Below are positions 41,457-52,477 of a stretch of 64,000 bases of DNA, piece after piece. The stretch is from NCBI RefSeq assembly GCF_000956465.1, contig NZ_JYJA01000035.1, positions 62,001-126,000 on the forward strand, given 5' to 3'. Position numbers and translations under genes: made by a program. Every line of letters begins with the position of its first letter. Positions within the stretch are counted from its first letter, which is position 1. Source of the DNA: Microbacterium trichothecenolyticum (lineage in GTDB: Bacteria > Actinomycetota > Actinomycetes > Actinomycetales > Microbacteriaceae). Below the pieces are notes generated by a model. That model was not told the origin of the DNA and ran no database searches. It saw nothing but the letters and a program-made list of their open reading frames with translations.

Positions 41457-42074
41457 CTAGTCGGCGGGAACCGCGACGACGACCTTCGCCGGACGCAGCT
41501 CCACCGCGCCGAGGCGGTAGCCGATCTCGACGACCTCGACGATCGTGGTCTCGGTCGCGCCCGGCGTCGGCACCTGGAAGATCGCCTCGTGGTGCTGCGG
41601 ATCGAACGCCTCGCCGGCGGCACCGTACGTGGTGAGCCCGATGCGCTCGGCGACGCCGCGGAGCTTGTCGGCGATCGCCGCGAAGGCGGATCCCTGCTCC
41701 AGGTCGCCGTGCTTCTCGGCGCGGTCGAGGTCGTCGAGCACCGGCAGGATGCCCTTCGCGACCGCGCCCTGGGCGCGCTCGATCTCGACCTCTCGCTGCT
41801 CCTCGGTGCGGCGGCGGTAGTTGGCGTATTCGGCCTGCAGGCGTTTGAGGTCGTTCAGCAGCTGCGACTCGAGGTCGGCGAGCACGGCGTCCTCGGCCGC
41901 GGCGTCGGCGTTCTGCGCGGCGCCGAGGATGTCGTCGACCGTGAGCTCGTCATCCTCCCCGTCCTGCGGCGCGGGGCCGGAGGCGTTCGCCTCCGACCCC
42001 ACACCCTCAGGCCGGACCTCGTCGCCGTCGCCCGGTTCTTCGACCGGTTCCGGGTTGTGGTCCTTGTTCGCCAT
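41457..42074 (-). CDS. grpE: Nucleotide exchange factor GrpE
   Basis: 205 residues. A long N-terminal helix (ESQLLNDLKRLQAEYANYRRRTEEQREVEIERAQG) and the beta domain (FDPQHHEAIFQVPTPGATETTIVEVVEIGYRLGAVELRPAKVVVA) match GrpE, which releases ADP from DnaK. The N-terminal 60 residues are acidic and disordered. ATG 42074 is 2 bp from the dnaK stop, so the genes are co-translated. Confidence 0.95.
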   Translation of the reverse strand: MANKDHNPEPVEEPGDGDEVRPEGVGSEANASGPAPQDGEDDELTVDDILGAAQNADAAAEDAVLADLESQLLNDLKRLQAEYANYRRRTEEQREVEIERAQGAVAKGILPVLDDLDRAEKHGDLEQGSAFAAIADKLRGVAERIGLTTYGAAGEAFDPQHHEAIFQVPTPGATETTIVEVVEIGYRLGAVELRPAKVVVAVPAD

Positions 42075-42076
42075 GG

Positions 42077-44101
<2,025 letters not shown>

Positions 44102-44107
44102 TTACCT

Positions 44108-44644
44108 TCAGATCGAGTGGGCGAGGGTCTGCAGCCCCACCACCAGCAGTCCGAGTGCGACGAGGAGTGCGAGTGCGATCACCTGCTTCCACCACGCGAG
44201 GTCGGAGCGGCGCACCGCGAACCAGCCGATGACGGCGAGCGTCGCGATGTAGACGATGGCGCTGGCCTGCAGCGCCGCGTCGAGCGGCATCACCTCGAGC
44301 CACGCGAGAAGGAGGAGGATGCCGGGGGTCAAGAGGGTGCCGAGCGCACCGCCGGCGATCCGCGTGGAGATGATGAGGTCGACGCGGCCCGGGAACGTGC
44401 GGTGCACCGACAGGTGCGAGATGACGTCGGAGACGAACCCCGCCGCCGTGATGCCGACGACGCCGAGGATCAGCGCCCAGAAGGCGTGGTCGGCCTCCGC
44501 ATGCTCGCTCGAGGCGACGACGAGCACGATCGCGAGACCGGTGAACGTCGCATACACGCGCTCCTTGAAGTAGGCGACGATCGCCTGCTCGCCGCCTTCG
44601 ACCTGCTCGAGCTGCGCCCGCGCGCGGTCCGTGCGCCGGCTCAC
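44108..44644 (-). CDS. Hypothetical membrane protein
   Basis: 178 residues with four or five hydrophobic helices (VYATFTGLAIVLVVAS, FWALILGVVGITAAGFVSDVISHLSVH, LIISTRIAGGALGTLLTPGILLLLAWL, then two C-terminal ones). I do not recognise the family. GTG 44644 overlaps the MFS stop by 4 bp (GTGA), so it is translated with the MFS transporter and may assist it. Its stop lies close to the outer HAIR B of dnaK. Confidence 0.72.
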   Translation of the reverse strand: MSRRTDRARAQLEQVEGGEQAIVAYFKERVYATFTGLAIVLVVASSEHAEADHAFWALILGVVGITAAGFVSDVISHLSVHRTFPGRVDLIISTRIAGGALGTLLTPGILLLLAWLEVMPLDAALQASAIVYIATLAVIGWFAVRRSDLAWWKQVIALALLVALGLLVVGLQTLAHSI

Positions 44645-46224
44645 CCGCCCAGGATCCCTTCCGCAGCCTCGTTCGGCTTCGGATCGGGCAGGCGCCGCAT
44701 GCGGAGTCCGTTGAGCACGCCCAGCACGGTCGCGAGGATCGGGATGAGCAGGGCCACCTGGAGCGCGATATGACGCGCTTCGGTGTTGATGCGGACCACT
44801 TCGGCCGATGCCTCCGGCGGCTCGTCGGCGAGGAGCTGCTCGAGACCGGTGTTCGACATGAGCTCCGCGTCCTCCTCGAGCACCGTGGCGACCTGCTGCT
44901 GCTGCTCGGAGCTCAGCACGGTGCTCGAGTAGGCGAGCGTGGTGAACGACGCCGCCAGGGTGGCGAGCATGATGGCGCCGGCGAACGCGAGGCCGAACGA
45001 CAGGCCGAAGGAGCCCGCGGCCGAGTTGACGCCCGCGGCCTCGCTGACGCGCTCGTCGGAGATCGGCGACAGCGTGTAGTTGTTCAGCTGCGAGACGAGC
45101 AGGCCGAGTCCCGCCCCCGCGACGACGAGCGGGATCGCGAGGTACCAGCCGCTCTCGGCGATGGGCACGAGCGGCACGATGACGATCAGTCCGACGGCGG
45201 CGAGCGAGAACCCGAGCAGGATGAGGTTGGCGGGGCGCCCCTTCGCCCGGCGGCCGGCCCAGATCGCGACCACGAACATGCTGAGCGAGAGCGGCGCGAT
45301 CGACAGGCCCGCCTGCAGCGCGTTGTACTCGAGCACCATCTGCAGATAGAGGGGAAGCACGATCATCGTGCCGCCCAGCGCGATCTGCTGCAGCAGCTGC
45401 CCGCTCACCCCGGTGCGGAACGGCTTCGACGAGAACAGCGCCGGGTCGAGCAGGACCGGCTTGCCGCGCTTCTTGCGCGTGTTGAGCCACCATGCCAAGC
45501 CGCCGAGCGCCACGGCGCCGAGGCCGATGATGAGCCCGACGTACCCGCCGCCCTCCTGCCACACCAGGATGCCGAGCACGACGCCACCCATGCCGATGAC
45601 CGACAGGCCCGCGCCGACGAGGTCGATCGACCGGTCGCCGGTGTACTTGACGTCCTTGACCAGACCCGCGCCCAGCAAGACGATCGCGATGATGACCGCC
45701 TCGAGCGCGAAGGCCACGCGGTACGACCAGAACGTCGTGATGAACCCGCCGAGCAGCGGCCCGACCGCCGCGGCGATCGCGGCCGACGCGCCGACCAGCG
45801 CGTACACGCGCTTCTGATGGCCACCGGAGAAGTTGCCGTGGATGAGCGACTGCATGGACGGGAGGAGGAGGGATGCCCCGATCCCGCCGATCACCGCCCA
45901 GAAGATGATGACGGCGGTCAGACTCTGTGCGAAGGTCATCGCGACCGCGCCGACGGCGTAGCCGAGAAGGCCCAGGATGTAGGCGAGCTTGCGCCCGATG
46001 AGGTCGCCGGTCTTGCCGCCGATGAGGATGAAGGCCGCCGAGACCAGGGCCTCCAGAGCGATCGCGCCCTGCACGCCGCTGGCGGTCGTGCCGAGCTCGG
46101 TCACCACCGCGGAGATCGAGACGTTCATGATCGACGTGTCGACGACGAGGACGAACATCGCCATCGCGAGGAGGATCGCGAGACGGCCGTTGAACTTCGC
46201 CTCCGGCACGTTTTCCCCTGTCAT
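44641..46224 (-). CDS. MFS multidrug exporter, DHA2 (EmrB/QacA) type
   Basis: 527 residues with 14 predicted helices. The opening RLAILLAMAMFVLVVDTSIMNVSISAVVTELG contains the motif D1 region (LDxTIVNVALP-like). GGKTGDLIGRKLAYILG is motif A, and a large late loop holds an Asp/Glu/Gln-rich stretch (SSEQQQQVATVLEEDAELM). This is the DHA2 proton-driven drug exporter group. It is co-transcribed with the small membrane protein 44108-44644 and divergent from the UMF1-type MFS gene, 72 bp between starts. Substrate unknown. Confidence 0.88.
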   Translation of the reverse strand: MTGENVPEAKFNGRLAILLAMAMFVLVVDTSIMNVSISAVVTELGTTASGVQGAIALEALVSAAFILIGGKTGDLIGRKLAYILGLLGYAVGAVAMTFAQSLTAVIIFWAVIGGIGASLLLPSMQSLIHGNFSGGHQKRVYALVGASAAIAAAVGPLLGGFITTFWSYRVAFALEAVIIAIVLLGAGLVKDVKYTGDRSIDLVGAGLSVIGMGGVVLGILVWQEGGGYVGLIIGLGAVALGGLAWWLNTRKKRGKPVLLDPALFSSKPFRTGVSGQLLQQIALGGTMIVLPLYLQMVLEYNALQAGLSIAPLSLSMFVVAIWAGRRAKGRPANLILLGFSLAAVGLIVIVPLVPIAESGWYLAIPLVVAGAGLGLLVSQLNNYTLSPISDERVSEAAGVNSAAGSFGLSFGLAFAGAIMLATLAASFTTLAYSSTVLSSEQQQQVATVLEEDAELMSNTGLEQLLADEPPEASAEVVRINTEARHIALQVALLIPILATVLGVLNGLRMRRLPDPKPNEAAEGILGG

Positions 46225-46258
46225 GAACGAAGCAAAGCACCCCGCGCCCCCGGAGCGC

Positions 46259-46264
46259 TACGTT
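46259..46264 (+). promoter_or_regulatory. Putative -10 box for the UMF1-type gene
   Basis: TACGTT about 32 bases before GTG 46297; GAAGGG lies between as a ribosome site. Confidence 0.4.
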
Positions 46265-46296
46265 GATTGCGCATCAGTTCACCGAAGGGCCTTAAC

Positions 46297-47784
46297 GTGA
46301 CCGACATGAGCTCTCCTGAGCCCGGGGCCGATGAGTCCAGCACACCTTCGCCGCCCGCCGCGCCGACGCCGGGCGCTCCCGCCGATCACGTGCTGTCGAC
46401 GGCGGCCCTCAACACCGACGGCCTCGACGACACGCCGGTGCCGCGGCGGCGCGTGTTCGCGTGGGCGCTGTGGGACTGGGCGACGCAGCCCTTCAACTCC
46501 GTCATCCTGACCTTCGTCTTCGTGTCGCTGTACCTCGTGTCCGACGCCTTCCTGCCGGCCGACGTCGCCGAGCAGAACGCGAACGGCGACATGGCGTGCT
46601 CGAGCGCCGCCGACGCGGGCACGGCGTACTGCGGCGCCCTCGCCGATCTGTCGGAGTGGTACGGCTGGGTGACCTTCGCCGCCGGCATCCTGATCCTCCT
46701 GCTCGCTCCCGTGCTGGGCCAGCGCGCAGACGCCGCAGGCACCAAGAAGCGGTGGGTGGTCGGGGCGACCGCGGTGCTGGCGCTCCTGCAGTTCGCACTC
46801 TTCTTCGTGTACTCCGAGCCGCAGTTCTTCTGGCTCGGGGCGATCCTCGTCGCCCTCGGGTCGGTCTCGTCCGAGATCGCGGGCGTCAACTACAACGCGA
46901 TGCTCGTGCAGGTCTCGACGCCGAAGACGATCGGCCGCGTCAGCGGGCTCGGCTGGGGCATGGGCTACATCGGCGGCATCCTCGCGCTCGCGCTCGTCGT
47001 CGTGCTCAACACCTTCGACTGGTTCGGCCTCGACGTGTCGGACGGCCTCGCCTATCGCCTCATCGCGGTCGGCGCGGCGGTGTGGACCGTGCTGTTCGCC
47101 CTGCCGTTCGTCTTCCTCGTGCCCGAGTCGCCGGCCGACCCCGGCCGTCGGAAGGTCGGCTTCTTCGAGGGCTACGTCGTGCTCGTGCACGACATCGTCG
47201 CGCTCTTCCGCGAGCACCGGCCGACCTTCTGGTTCCTCATCGCGAGCGCGGTCTACCGCGACGGCCTCGCCGGCGTCTTCGCGTTCGGCGGCGTGCTGGC
47301 CGCGGTGTCGTTCGGGTTCAGCGCGACCGAGGTGATCGCGTTCGGCATCGCCCTCAACCTCGTCGCGGGCGTCTCGACGATCATCGCGGGCCGCCTCGAC
47401 GACCGCTTCGGCGCGCGCGCGGTCATCATCACCGCTCTCACGATCCTCATCGTCAGCGCCCTCTTCGTCTTCTTCCTCCGCGAGGGCGGCAAGCCGGTGT
47501 TCTGGGTGGGCGGCATCATCCTGTCGGCCGCCGTCGGTCCGGCGCAGGCGTCGAGCCGGTCGCTGCTCGCACGTGTCACGCCCACCGGGATGCAGGGCGA
47601 GGTCTTCGGCCTCTACGCGACCACCGGCCGAGTGATGAGCTTCCTTTCGCCGCTGCTGTGGGCGACGTTCATCGCGGCGTTCGGCGCGACGCACTACGGC
47701 ATCCTCGGCATCGTGATCGTGCTGCTCGTCGGGCTCCTGCTCCTGCTCCCCGTGAAGCTGCGACCCAAAGACATCGGCCGCTGA
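46297..47784 (+). CDS. MFS transporter, UMF1 / Atg22-like family
   Basis: 495 residues. After a Pro/Ala/Ser-rich 45-residue N-terminus comes RRRVFAWALWDWATQPFNSVILTFVFVSLYL, the WALYDWAxxxF signature of UMF1/Atg22-like permeases. Later segments include SSEIAGVNYNAMLVQVSTPKTIGRVSGLGWGMGYIGGI and ALNLVAGVSTIIAGRLDDRFGARAVI. Substrate unknown; relatives export amino acids from vacuoles in fungi. Start is GTG 46297 or ATG 46306, three codons apart. Confidence 0.85.
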   Translation: MTDMSSPEPGADESSTPSPPAAPTPGAPADHVLSTAALNTDGLDDTPVPRRRVFAWALWDWATQPFNSVILTFVFVSLYLVSDAFLPADVAEQNANGDMACSSAADAGTAYCGALADLSEWYGWVTFAAGILILLLAPVLGQRADAAGTKKRWVVGATAVLALLQFALFFVYSEPQFFWLGAILVALGSVSSEIAGVNYNAMLVQVSTPKTIGRVSGLGWGMGYIGGILALALVVVLNTFDWFGLDVSDGLAYRLIAVGAAVWTVLFALPFVFLVPESPADPGRRKVGFFEGYVVLVHDIVALFREHRPTFWFLIASAVYRDGLAGVFAFGGVLAAVSFGFSATEVIAFGIALNLVAGVSTIIAGRLDDRFGARAVIITALTILIVSALFVFFLREGGKPVFWVGGIILSAAVGPAQASSRSLLARVTPTGMQGEVFGLYATTGRVMSFLSPLLWATFIAAFGATHYGILGIVIVLLVGLLLLLPVKLRPKDIGR

Positions 47785-47907
47785 CCGCCGCGGATCGGTT
47801 CCGACGGTCGCGACAGCCATCGCATCGGATACCCTCGCTTTCGGGCAGCATGCGCACGGGGGGTCGTCGCGCACGCGTGCCTCACCTCGCCCAACCCGAG
47901 AGGCACC

Positions 47908-48489
47908 GTGACGACCCCGCCGATCCTGCGCCTGCGCGCTGAGCGCGCCGAGCGCCTGCGCGCCGCGCGCCACCGCCGCGCGGTCGGCTACTGGTGGGTG
48001 CTGATCGGGTGGCTGCTGTCGCTGTGGATCGGCACGTCGGTCGTTCCGCATGAGTGGCTGCACGCGCCTGCGCTGTTCGGCCACCTGGCATCGGTGATCG
48101 TGGGACTCGGGGCCGCGGTGCTGCTCGAGATGAGCGGACTGCTCTGGATGCTGCGCCGCACCTCGCTCGACGACATGCGCCGCACCGAGCCCCCGGTGAC
48201 CGCCCTCGCCTGGCTGGGCATCGCGGGCCTGCTCGCGACCGGCGCCTTCCTCCAGCCCGATCTCTCCCAGCCGCTCACCGCGATCAAGATGATCGCCGTG
48301 CTGGTGGCCGCGATGAACGGCGTCGCCATGACGAGGCTGACCGACGAACTCGACCGGCTGCCTGGTACGGTGCGCTTCTCGTCGCTGCCGGCCCGGTTGA
48401 AGTTGTGGTGCGTCTGGAGTGCCGTCGTATCGCAAACTGCCTGGTGGACAGCAGTTCTGATCGGCATGCTGAACACCGCTTCACGGTGA
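47908..48489 (+). CDS. Hypothetical four-helix membrane protein
   Basis: 193 residues, basic N-terminus (RLRAERAERLRAARHRRAVG), then helices YWWVLIGWLLSLWIGTSVV, FGHLASVIVGLGAAVLLEMSGLLWML, VTALAWLGIAGLLATGAFL, and LTAIKMIAVLVAAMNGVAMTRL. The end WSAVVSQTAWWTAVLIGMLN is distinctive. I do not recognise the family. GTG 47908 has a GAGAGG site, and TACCCT at about 47829-47834 may be its -10. Confidence 0.7.
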   Translation: MTTPPILRLRAERAERLRAARHRRAVGYWWVLIGWLLSLWIGTSVVPHEWLHAPALFGHLASVIVGLGAAVLLEMSGLLWMLRRTSLDDMRRTEPPVTALAWLGIAGLLATGAFLQPDLSQPLTAIKMIAVLVAAMNGVAMTRLTDELDRLPGTVRFSSLPARLKLWCVWSAVVSQTAWWTAVLIGMLNTASR

Positions 48490-48611
48490 TCTCACGGTCT
48501 TCTCCCGCTCGTCTCGCACGTGCACTCGGGCTAGGCTGTGCCCTGACCGGACTACCCGGCCGGTGACCCCCCGCCCGGCTTCACGGCCGCACCCGCTTTG
48601 AGGATGCCCCC

Positions 48612-50657
48612 ATGCGCGATGGAACGCGCGGCGACGAGGACGTCCCTGGCCCCCGCAGGGGCCAGACCTCCGACCCGAAGACAACACACACGCCCTCGGC
48701 TGTCTCGCCGACCCCTTCTCCCACCTTCTCGACCCGGGCCGCGTCGTCGCAGCCCGCGAAGCCTTCCGCGATCGACGAGCGCCGCGAGCGCCGCCGCAAG
48801 CGCCGCCGCCAGGCGATCATCGCGACGACCATCGTCGGCATCGTGGCGCTCCTCGGCTCGATCGGCACGGTGTCGTACGCGATCGTCTCCAACCTCGCCG
48901 GCGCCGAACAGCCGGCCGCGGGCCCGGCTCCCGAGGCGCCCGCGGTCGCCGAGCCGATCATCTTCCCCGAGGACGAGCCGGCCGCCACCGCCGGCGCGGA
49001 GCCGTGCGCGACGGTGAGTGTGCTGTCGTCGTTCGAGAACGCCGAGATGGTCGAAGGACTCGCGGCCGCGTACAACAGCCAGCCGCGCAATGTCGCCGGC
49101 TCGTGCGTGACGGTGACGACCAGCCGCGAGAAGTCGGGTGTGGCCGCCGCCGTGGTCGCGACCGGCTTCCCGAACCTCGCCGACGACCACAAGCCCACTG
49201 TGTGGCTGCCCGACTCGTCGACCTGGGTCGACGTCGCGCAGGCAGACGGCGCCACCAACCTCCGCGCCGAAGGCACGAGTGTCGCGGTCTCCGACATCGT
49301 GCTCGCCATGCCCGAGAACCTCGCTTCCGCGATCGGATGGGATGCTGAGGCCCCGACCTGGGCCGAGATCTTCACGTCGGCGGGCGACCCCGACCTCTGG
49401 GGCGGCCTCGGCCACCCCGAGTGGGGCGCGTTCAAGCTGGGCAAGACGAGCCCGCTCGTCGCCACGAGCGGTGAGGCCGCGATGTTCGCGTCGTACGGCA
49501 CCGCCGCCGGATCGATGAGGGACTTCACCGTCGCCCAGGTCCAGGACCCCGCCGTGCAGGCGGAGGTGCATGAGAACGAGCTGGCGACGAGCCACTACAT
49601 GGCCACGCCCGAGCACTTCCTCTGGCACGCACGCCAGGCCGAGGCATCCGGTTCCACTGCCGACTTCCTCTCGGCGGTCATCGTCGACGAGAAGTCGGTG
49701 TGGGACTACAACCGCGGCATCACGAGCCGCGACGGCATCACGCGCACGCAGGCCGACCCCCCGTCGGAGCAGCTCGTGCCGATCTACCCGGCCGACGGCT
49801 ACTACTCGGCCGACAACCCGGTCATGCGCCTCACGGGTGAGTGGATCGATCCCGTCGAGTCGGAGGCGGCGGCGGACTTCATCCGCTTCACGCACACCGC
49901 GCAGGGTCAGGCGGCCGTCCGCGCCGCGGGCTACCGTGACCTCAACCGCGACCTCGACGAGGGCGTCCAGCAGGTCGGGCAGCTCGACGGCGACCAGGGC
50001 GGCACCCTCACCTTCCCCAGCGCCGACGTCGTCACCGCCGTCCAGGCGGCCTTCCCCGAGGTCCGCAAGCGCGCGAACGTGCTCTTCCTGCTCGACGTGT
50101 CGGGATCGATGGACGAGCCCATCTCTGCGAGCGACACCAAGCTCTCCCAGGCCCGCAAGGCGATCGAGGCGGCCCTCGGCCACTTCACGAGCGGTGACGA
50201 CGTCGGGCTCGCGGCGTTCGCCCAGGCGCCCGACGGGGCCGTGGTGCCCGGGCTCGTGTCTCCGGTCGCCGACATCGGCTCGTCGCGCGACGGCTTCCTC
50301 GGCGCGCTGGGCGGCCTCACCTCGATGGGCGACACTCCGCTCTATCAGGCCGTCGACACCTTCGCGGCGCAGCAGGCGGCGTCGTGGTCGAGCGACCACA
50401 TCAACGCCATCGTGCTGCTCTCGGACGGCGAGAACGATGCCCCGAACGCGCCGACGATCGGCGCCGACCAGATGCTCGCGAACCTGAAGGACATGCACCA
50501 CGCCACGCCGGTGCTCATCTTCACGCTGGCCTACGGCGCCGACGCCGACGTGGCGACGCTGCAGTCCATCTCGAGCGCGACCGGCGCCCACTACTACGAC
50601 GCGACCGACCCGTCGAAGCTCGAGGCAGTGCTCGGCGACCTCGTCACCAGCTTCTGA
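48612..50657 (+). CDS. Substrate-binding plus VWA domain protein
   Basis: 681 residues. A disordered Thr/Ser/Pro-rich N-terminus and a basic stretch (RRERRRKRRRQ) precede one membrane anchor (AIIATTIVGIVALLGSIGTVSYAIV, about 67-91), so the bulk is extracytoplasmic. Residues about 130-470 resemble a periplasmic solute-binding fold (SBP_bac_11 type). From about 490 there is a von Willebrand A domain with the MIDAS start FLLDVSGSMDE (D-x-S-x-S), then SMGDTPLYQAVDTFAAQQ and IVLLSDGEND. It probably binds a ligand or protein partner through a divalent metal. No signal of an operon; a hairpin follows. Confidence 0.85.
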   Translation: MRDGTRGDEDVPGPRRGQTSDPKTTHTPSAVSPTPSPTFSTRAASSQPAKPSAIDERRERRRKRRRQAIIATTIVGIVALLGSIGTVSYAIVSNLAGAEQPAAGPAPEAPAVAEPIIFPEDEPAATAGAEPCATVSVLSSFENAEMVEGLAAAYNSQPRNVAGSCVTVTTSREKSGVAAAVVATGFPNLADDHKPTVWLPDSSTWVDVAQADGATNLRAEGTSVAVSDIVLAMPENLASAIGWDAEAPTWAEIFTSAGDPDLWGGLGHPEWGAFKLGKTSPLVATSGEAAMFASYGTAAGSMRDFTVAQVQDPAVQAEVHENELATSHYMATPEHFLWHARQAEASGSTADFLSAVIVDEKSVWDYNRGITSRDGITRTQADPPSEQLVPIYPADGYYSADNPVMRLTGEWIDPVESEAAADFIRFTHTAQGQAAVRAAGYRDLNRDLDEGVQQVGQLDGDQGGTLTFPSADVVTAVQAAFPEVRKRANVLFLLDVSGSMDEPISASDTKLSQARKAIEAALGHFTSGDDVGLAAFAQAPDGAVVPGLVSPVADIGSSRDGFLGALGGLTSMGDTPLYQAVDTFAAQQAASWSSDHINAIVLLSDGENDAPNAPTIGADQMLANLKDMHHATPVLIFTLAYGADADVATLQSISSATGAHYYDATDPSKLEAVLGDLVTSF

Positions 50658-50709
50658 CCCGTTCGGAATCGGGTCGTCGAGCGAGCCGGGGACGCTCCTA
50701 CGTCTTGTG

Positions 50710-50765
50710 CTGCAGTTTCCTGCGAGTGCGGCGTCGTGCGACGCAGCACTCGCAGGAAAGTGCAG
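50710..50765. terminator. Near-perfect 56-bp hairpin between convergent genes
   Basis: CTGCAGTTTCCTGCGAGTGC (50710-50729) pairs with 50746-50765 with one mismatch, and the loop itself contains GCGTCG/CGACGC. It lies between the VWA gene and the MarR gene ends. Confidence 0.75.
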
Positions 50766-50788
50766 CCGTCGTGGGGTGAGTCCGGCGG

Positions 50789-51412
50789 TCAGGCGCCGGG
50801 CCAGGAGTCGGCGAGCTTCGTCAGCAGGCGGGCGAGCTCCGCGCGCTCCTCGTCGGTGAAGGCGGCGAGCGCCGAGTCGATCGCCTCGCGCCGCTCACCG
50901 CGGAATCCGCGCACCAGACGGGTTCCGGCATCCGTCAGCGCGACCCGCGTGCGGCGGGCGTCGTCGGGGTCCGCCTCGCGCCGCACCAGGTCGAGCTCGA
51001 CGGACTGCTGCACGAGCCGCGACGCCCGGGGCTGATCGACGCCCACCGCGTCGGCGATCTCCCCGACCGAGAGCGGATGGGATGCTGCGGCCAGCGCCTC
51101 GAGCAGCCTCATGCGCGCGGGGCCGCCGAAGCGGCCGCCTCCTCCGGCCCACGGCGGTGCGCCGAAGCCGGGGCCCGGTCCCCCGCGACCCCACGGACCG
51201 CGACCGCCGGAGCCGTGCATCGTGCCGTCGGCGTGGACGTGCTCCCCGCCATCGCCGCTGTGCCCGTGCGGTCCGGCGGGCCCGTGCGCGTGCGGGCCCG
51301 TGGAGTGCGGACCGACGCCCTCCATCCACGGCGGACGGGGGCCTCGTCGTCCGCGGAGGCGGGCGAGGGCGGCGGCGATCGCGTCGGACGGGTCGTCGGG
51401 AGTGGACGGCAT
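50789..51412 (-). CDS. MarR-type regulator with His/Gly-rich N-terminal extension
   Basis: 207 residues. The C-terminal half is a MarR winged helix (MRLLEALAAASHPLSVGEIADAVGVDQPRASRLVQQSVELDLVRREADPDDARRTRVALTDAGTRLV). The first 90 residues are unusual: HSTGPHAHGPAGPHGHSGDGGEHVHADGTMHGSGG followed by Gly/Pro/Arg/Phe runs, a likely metal-binding or disordered segment. TAAATT (51424-51419) lies six bases before ATG 51412, so it is leaderless. It is divergent from a second MarR-like protein whose tail is also His-rich. Confidence 0.85.
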   Translation of the reverse strand: MPSTPDDPSDAIAAALARLRGRRGPRPPWMEGVGPHSTGPHAHGPAGPHGHSGDGGEHVHADGTMHGSGGRGPWGRGGPGPGFGAPPWAGGGGRFGGPARMRLLEALAAASHPLSVGEIADAVGVDQPRASRLVQQSVELDLVRREADPDDARRTRVALTDAGTRLVRGFRGERREAIDSALAAFTDEERAELARLLTKLADSWPGA

Positions 51413-51530
51413 GCATCCAATTTACATGCGACTTGACATGGATCTGGAATGCATGTCACACTGCATGTACATGCACTTCGACATGTATCACTCGGCGGCC
51501 CTTCGAGCCGCCCCCGAAAGGACTTCCCCC
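51413..51530. promoter_or_regulatory. Divergent MarR promoter with a CATGT/ACATG cluster
   Basis: Six ACATG or CATGT words lie within about 65 bp (51423-51487), including the perfect palindrome TGCATGTACATGCA at 51462-51475 and TGCATGTCAC. TTGACA is at 51433-51438, and a TATCAC word at 51486-51491 could serve as a rightward -10. The pattern fits multiple binding sites for one or both regulators. Confidence 0.65.
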
Positions 51531-52406
51531 ATGAACGACATCAATGACAACGAAGAGAACGACATCCCCGCCGGCACGCGTCCGCTCGGCTATTGGCTGC
51601 GTGCGGTCGACGGCCTGCTGACACGCGAGTTCGCGACGGCGCTCGAGGCCGAGGGCATCACGCGGCGGGACTGGATGGCGCTCAACGTGCTGTCCGGCGA
51701 CATCGACGCCCCCGAGTTCCGCGAGCGTCTCGCCCGCAAGGGCAAGCGCCTGCGCGACCTCGAGGAGCGCGGCTGGGCCGAGGAGCAGGGCGACGGAACG
51801 TGGGTCCTGACCGAGCTCGGCCGCTCCGAGAAGGAGCGCATCGGCGCGATCGTCGACAGCCTCCGCGCCCGTGTGGTCGCCGCCGTCGGCGACGACGAGG
51901 CCTACGCGGCCCTGACCGCCTCACTCGAGGCCATCGCCCGTGAGCTCGGGTGGGACGAGAACGCCACCGGCCGCGATCGCGGTTTCGGCGGTTTCGGACG
52001 CCCCGGGTTCGGCCCCGGCTTCCGTCCGGGCTTCGGTCCGGGCTTCAGCGGCTTCGGCCCGGGCTTCGGAGGCTTCGGCCCTGGATTCGGCGGGCGGCCG
52101 CGTCCGTTCGATCCCGACGTCCACGACGGCTACGGCCGCAACCGCCATCGCGGATTCGCTCCCGGGCGCCCCGGCCACCCCGCCGAGCGCTTCGACGAGC
52201 CCATGCGCGGCTACGGCGATGAGGGCTGCCACGGCCACCACCCGCATGCCGGCCACAGCCACCACGACCACGAGAGCCACGGCCACGGCGGTCATGGCCA
52301 CGGCCACCACGGCAACCACGGGCGCGGCGGACGGCGCACCCAGCAGGCGTACGAACGCGGCTTCGACGCCGGGTTCGCCCGCGGCCGGGAGACCGGCGCG
52401 GCCTGA
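51531..52406 (+). CDS. MarR-like winged-helix protein with GFGPGF repeats and poly-His tail
   Basis: 291 residues. Residues about 12-135 form a MarR/winged-helix fold (LGYWLRAVDGLLTREFATALEAEGITRRDWMALNVLSG, LRDLEERGWAEEQGDGTWVLTELGRSEKERIG). Then come Gly/Phe/Pro repeats (GFGRPGFGPGFRPGFGPGFS), an Arg/Asp region, and a histidine cluster (GCHGHHPHAGHSHHDHESHGHGGHGHGHHGNHG). A GAAAGGA site lies just before ATG 51531. The His-rich tail suggests nickel, zinc or cobalt binding; disorder-driven assembly is another option. No metal transporter is adjacent. Confidence 0.82.
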   Translation: MNDINDNEENDIPAGTRPLGYWLRAVDGLLTREFATALEAEGITRRDWMALNVLSGDIDAPEFRERLARKGKRLRDLEERGWAEEQGDGTWVLTELGRSEKERIGAIVDSLRARVVAAVGDDEAYAALTASLEAIARELGWDENATGRDRGFGGFGRPGFGPGFRPGFGPGFSGFGPGFGGFGPGFGGRPRPFDPDVHDGYGRNRHRGFAPGRPGHPAERFDEPMRGYGDEGCHGHHPHAGHSHHDHESHGHGGHGHGHHGNHGRGGRRTQQAYERGFDAGFARGRETGAA

Positions 52407-52424
52407 GCCGCAGCATCCGTCCCT

Positions 52425-52464
52425 CCGAAGGGTGGTCCCCGCTCGCGCAGGGCCCACCCTTCGG
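52425..52464. terminator. Hairpin after the His-rich MarR-like gene
   Basis: CCGAAGGGTGG (52425-52435) pairs perfectly with CCACCCTTCGG (52454-52464), 18-base loop, 18 bp after the stop. Confidence 0.7.
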
Positions 52465-52477
52465 CGTGTGTCCCGCG

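Noticed and set aside
46279-48435. A 718-codon minus-strand frame across the UMF1-type gene and its neighbour
   Set aside because: It covers two real genes and a promoter region and is composed of charged, repetitive residues.
50789-51412. Classic metal-responsive repressor such as ZiaR or SmtB
   Set aside because: The HTH is MarR-type, not ArsR, and the His segment is low-complexity instead of a defined site.
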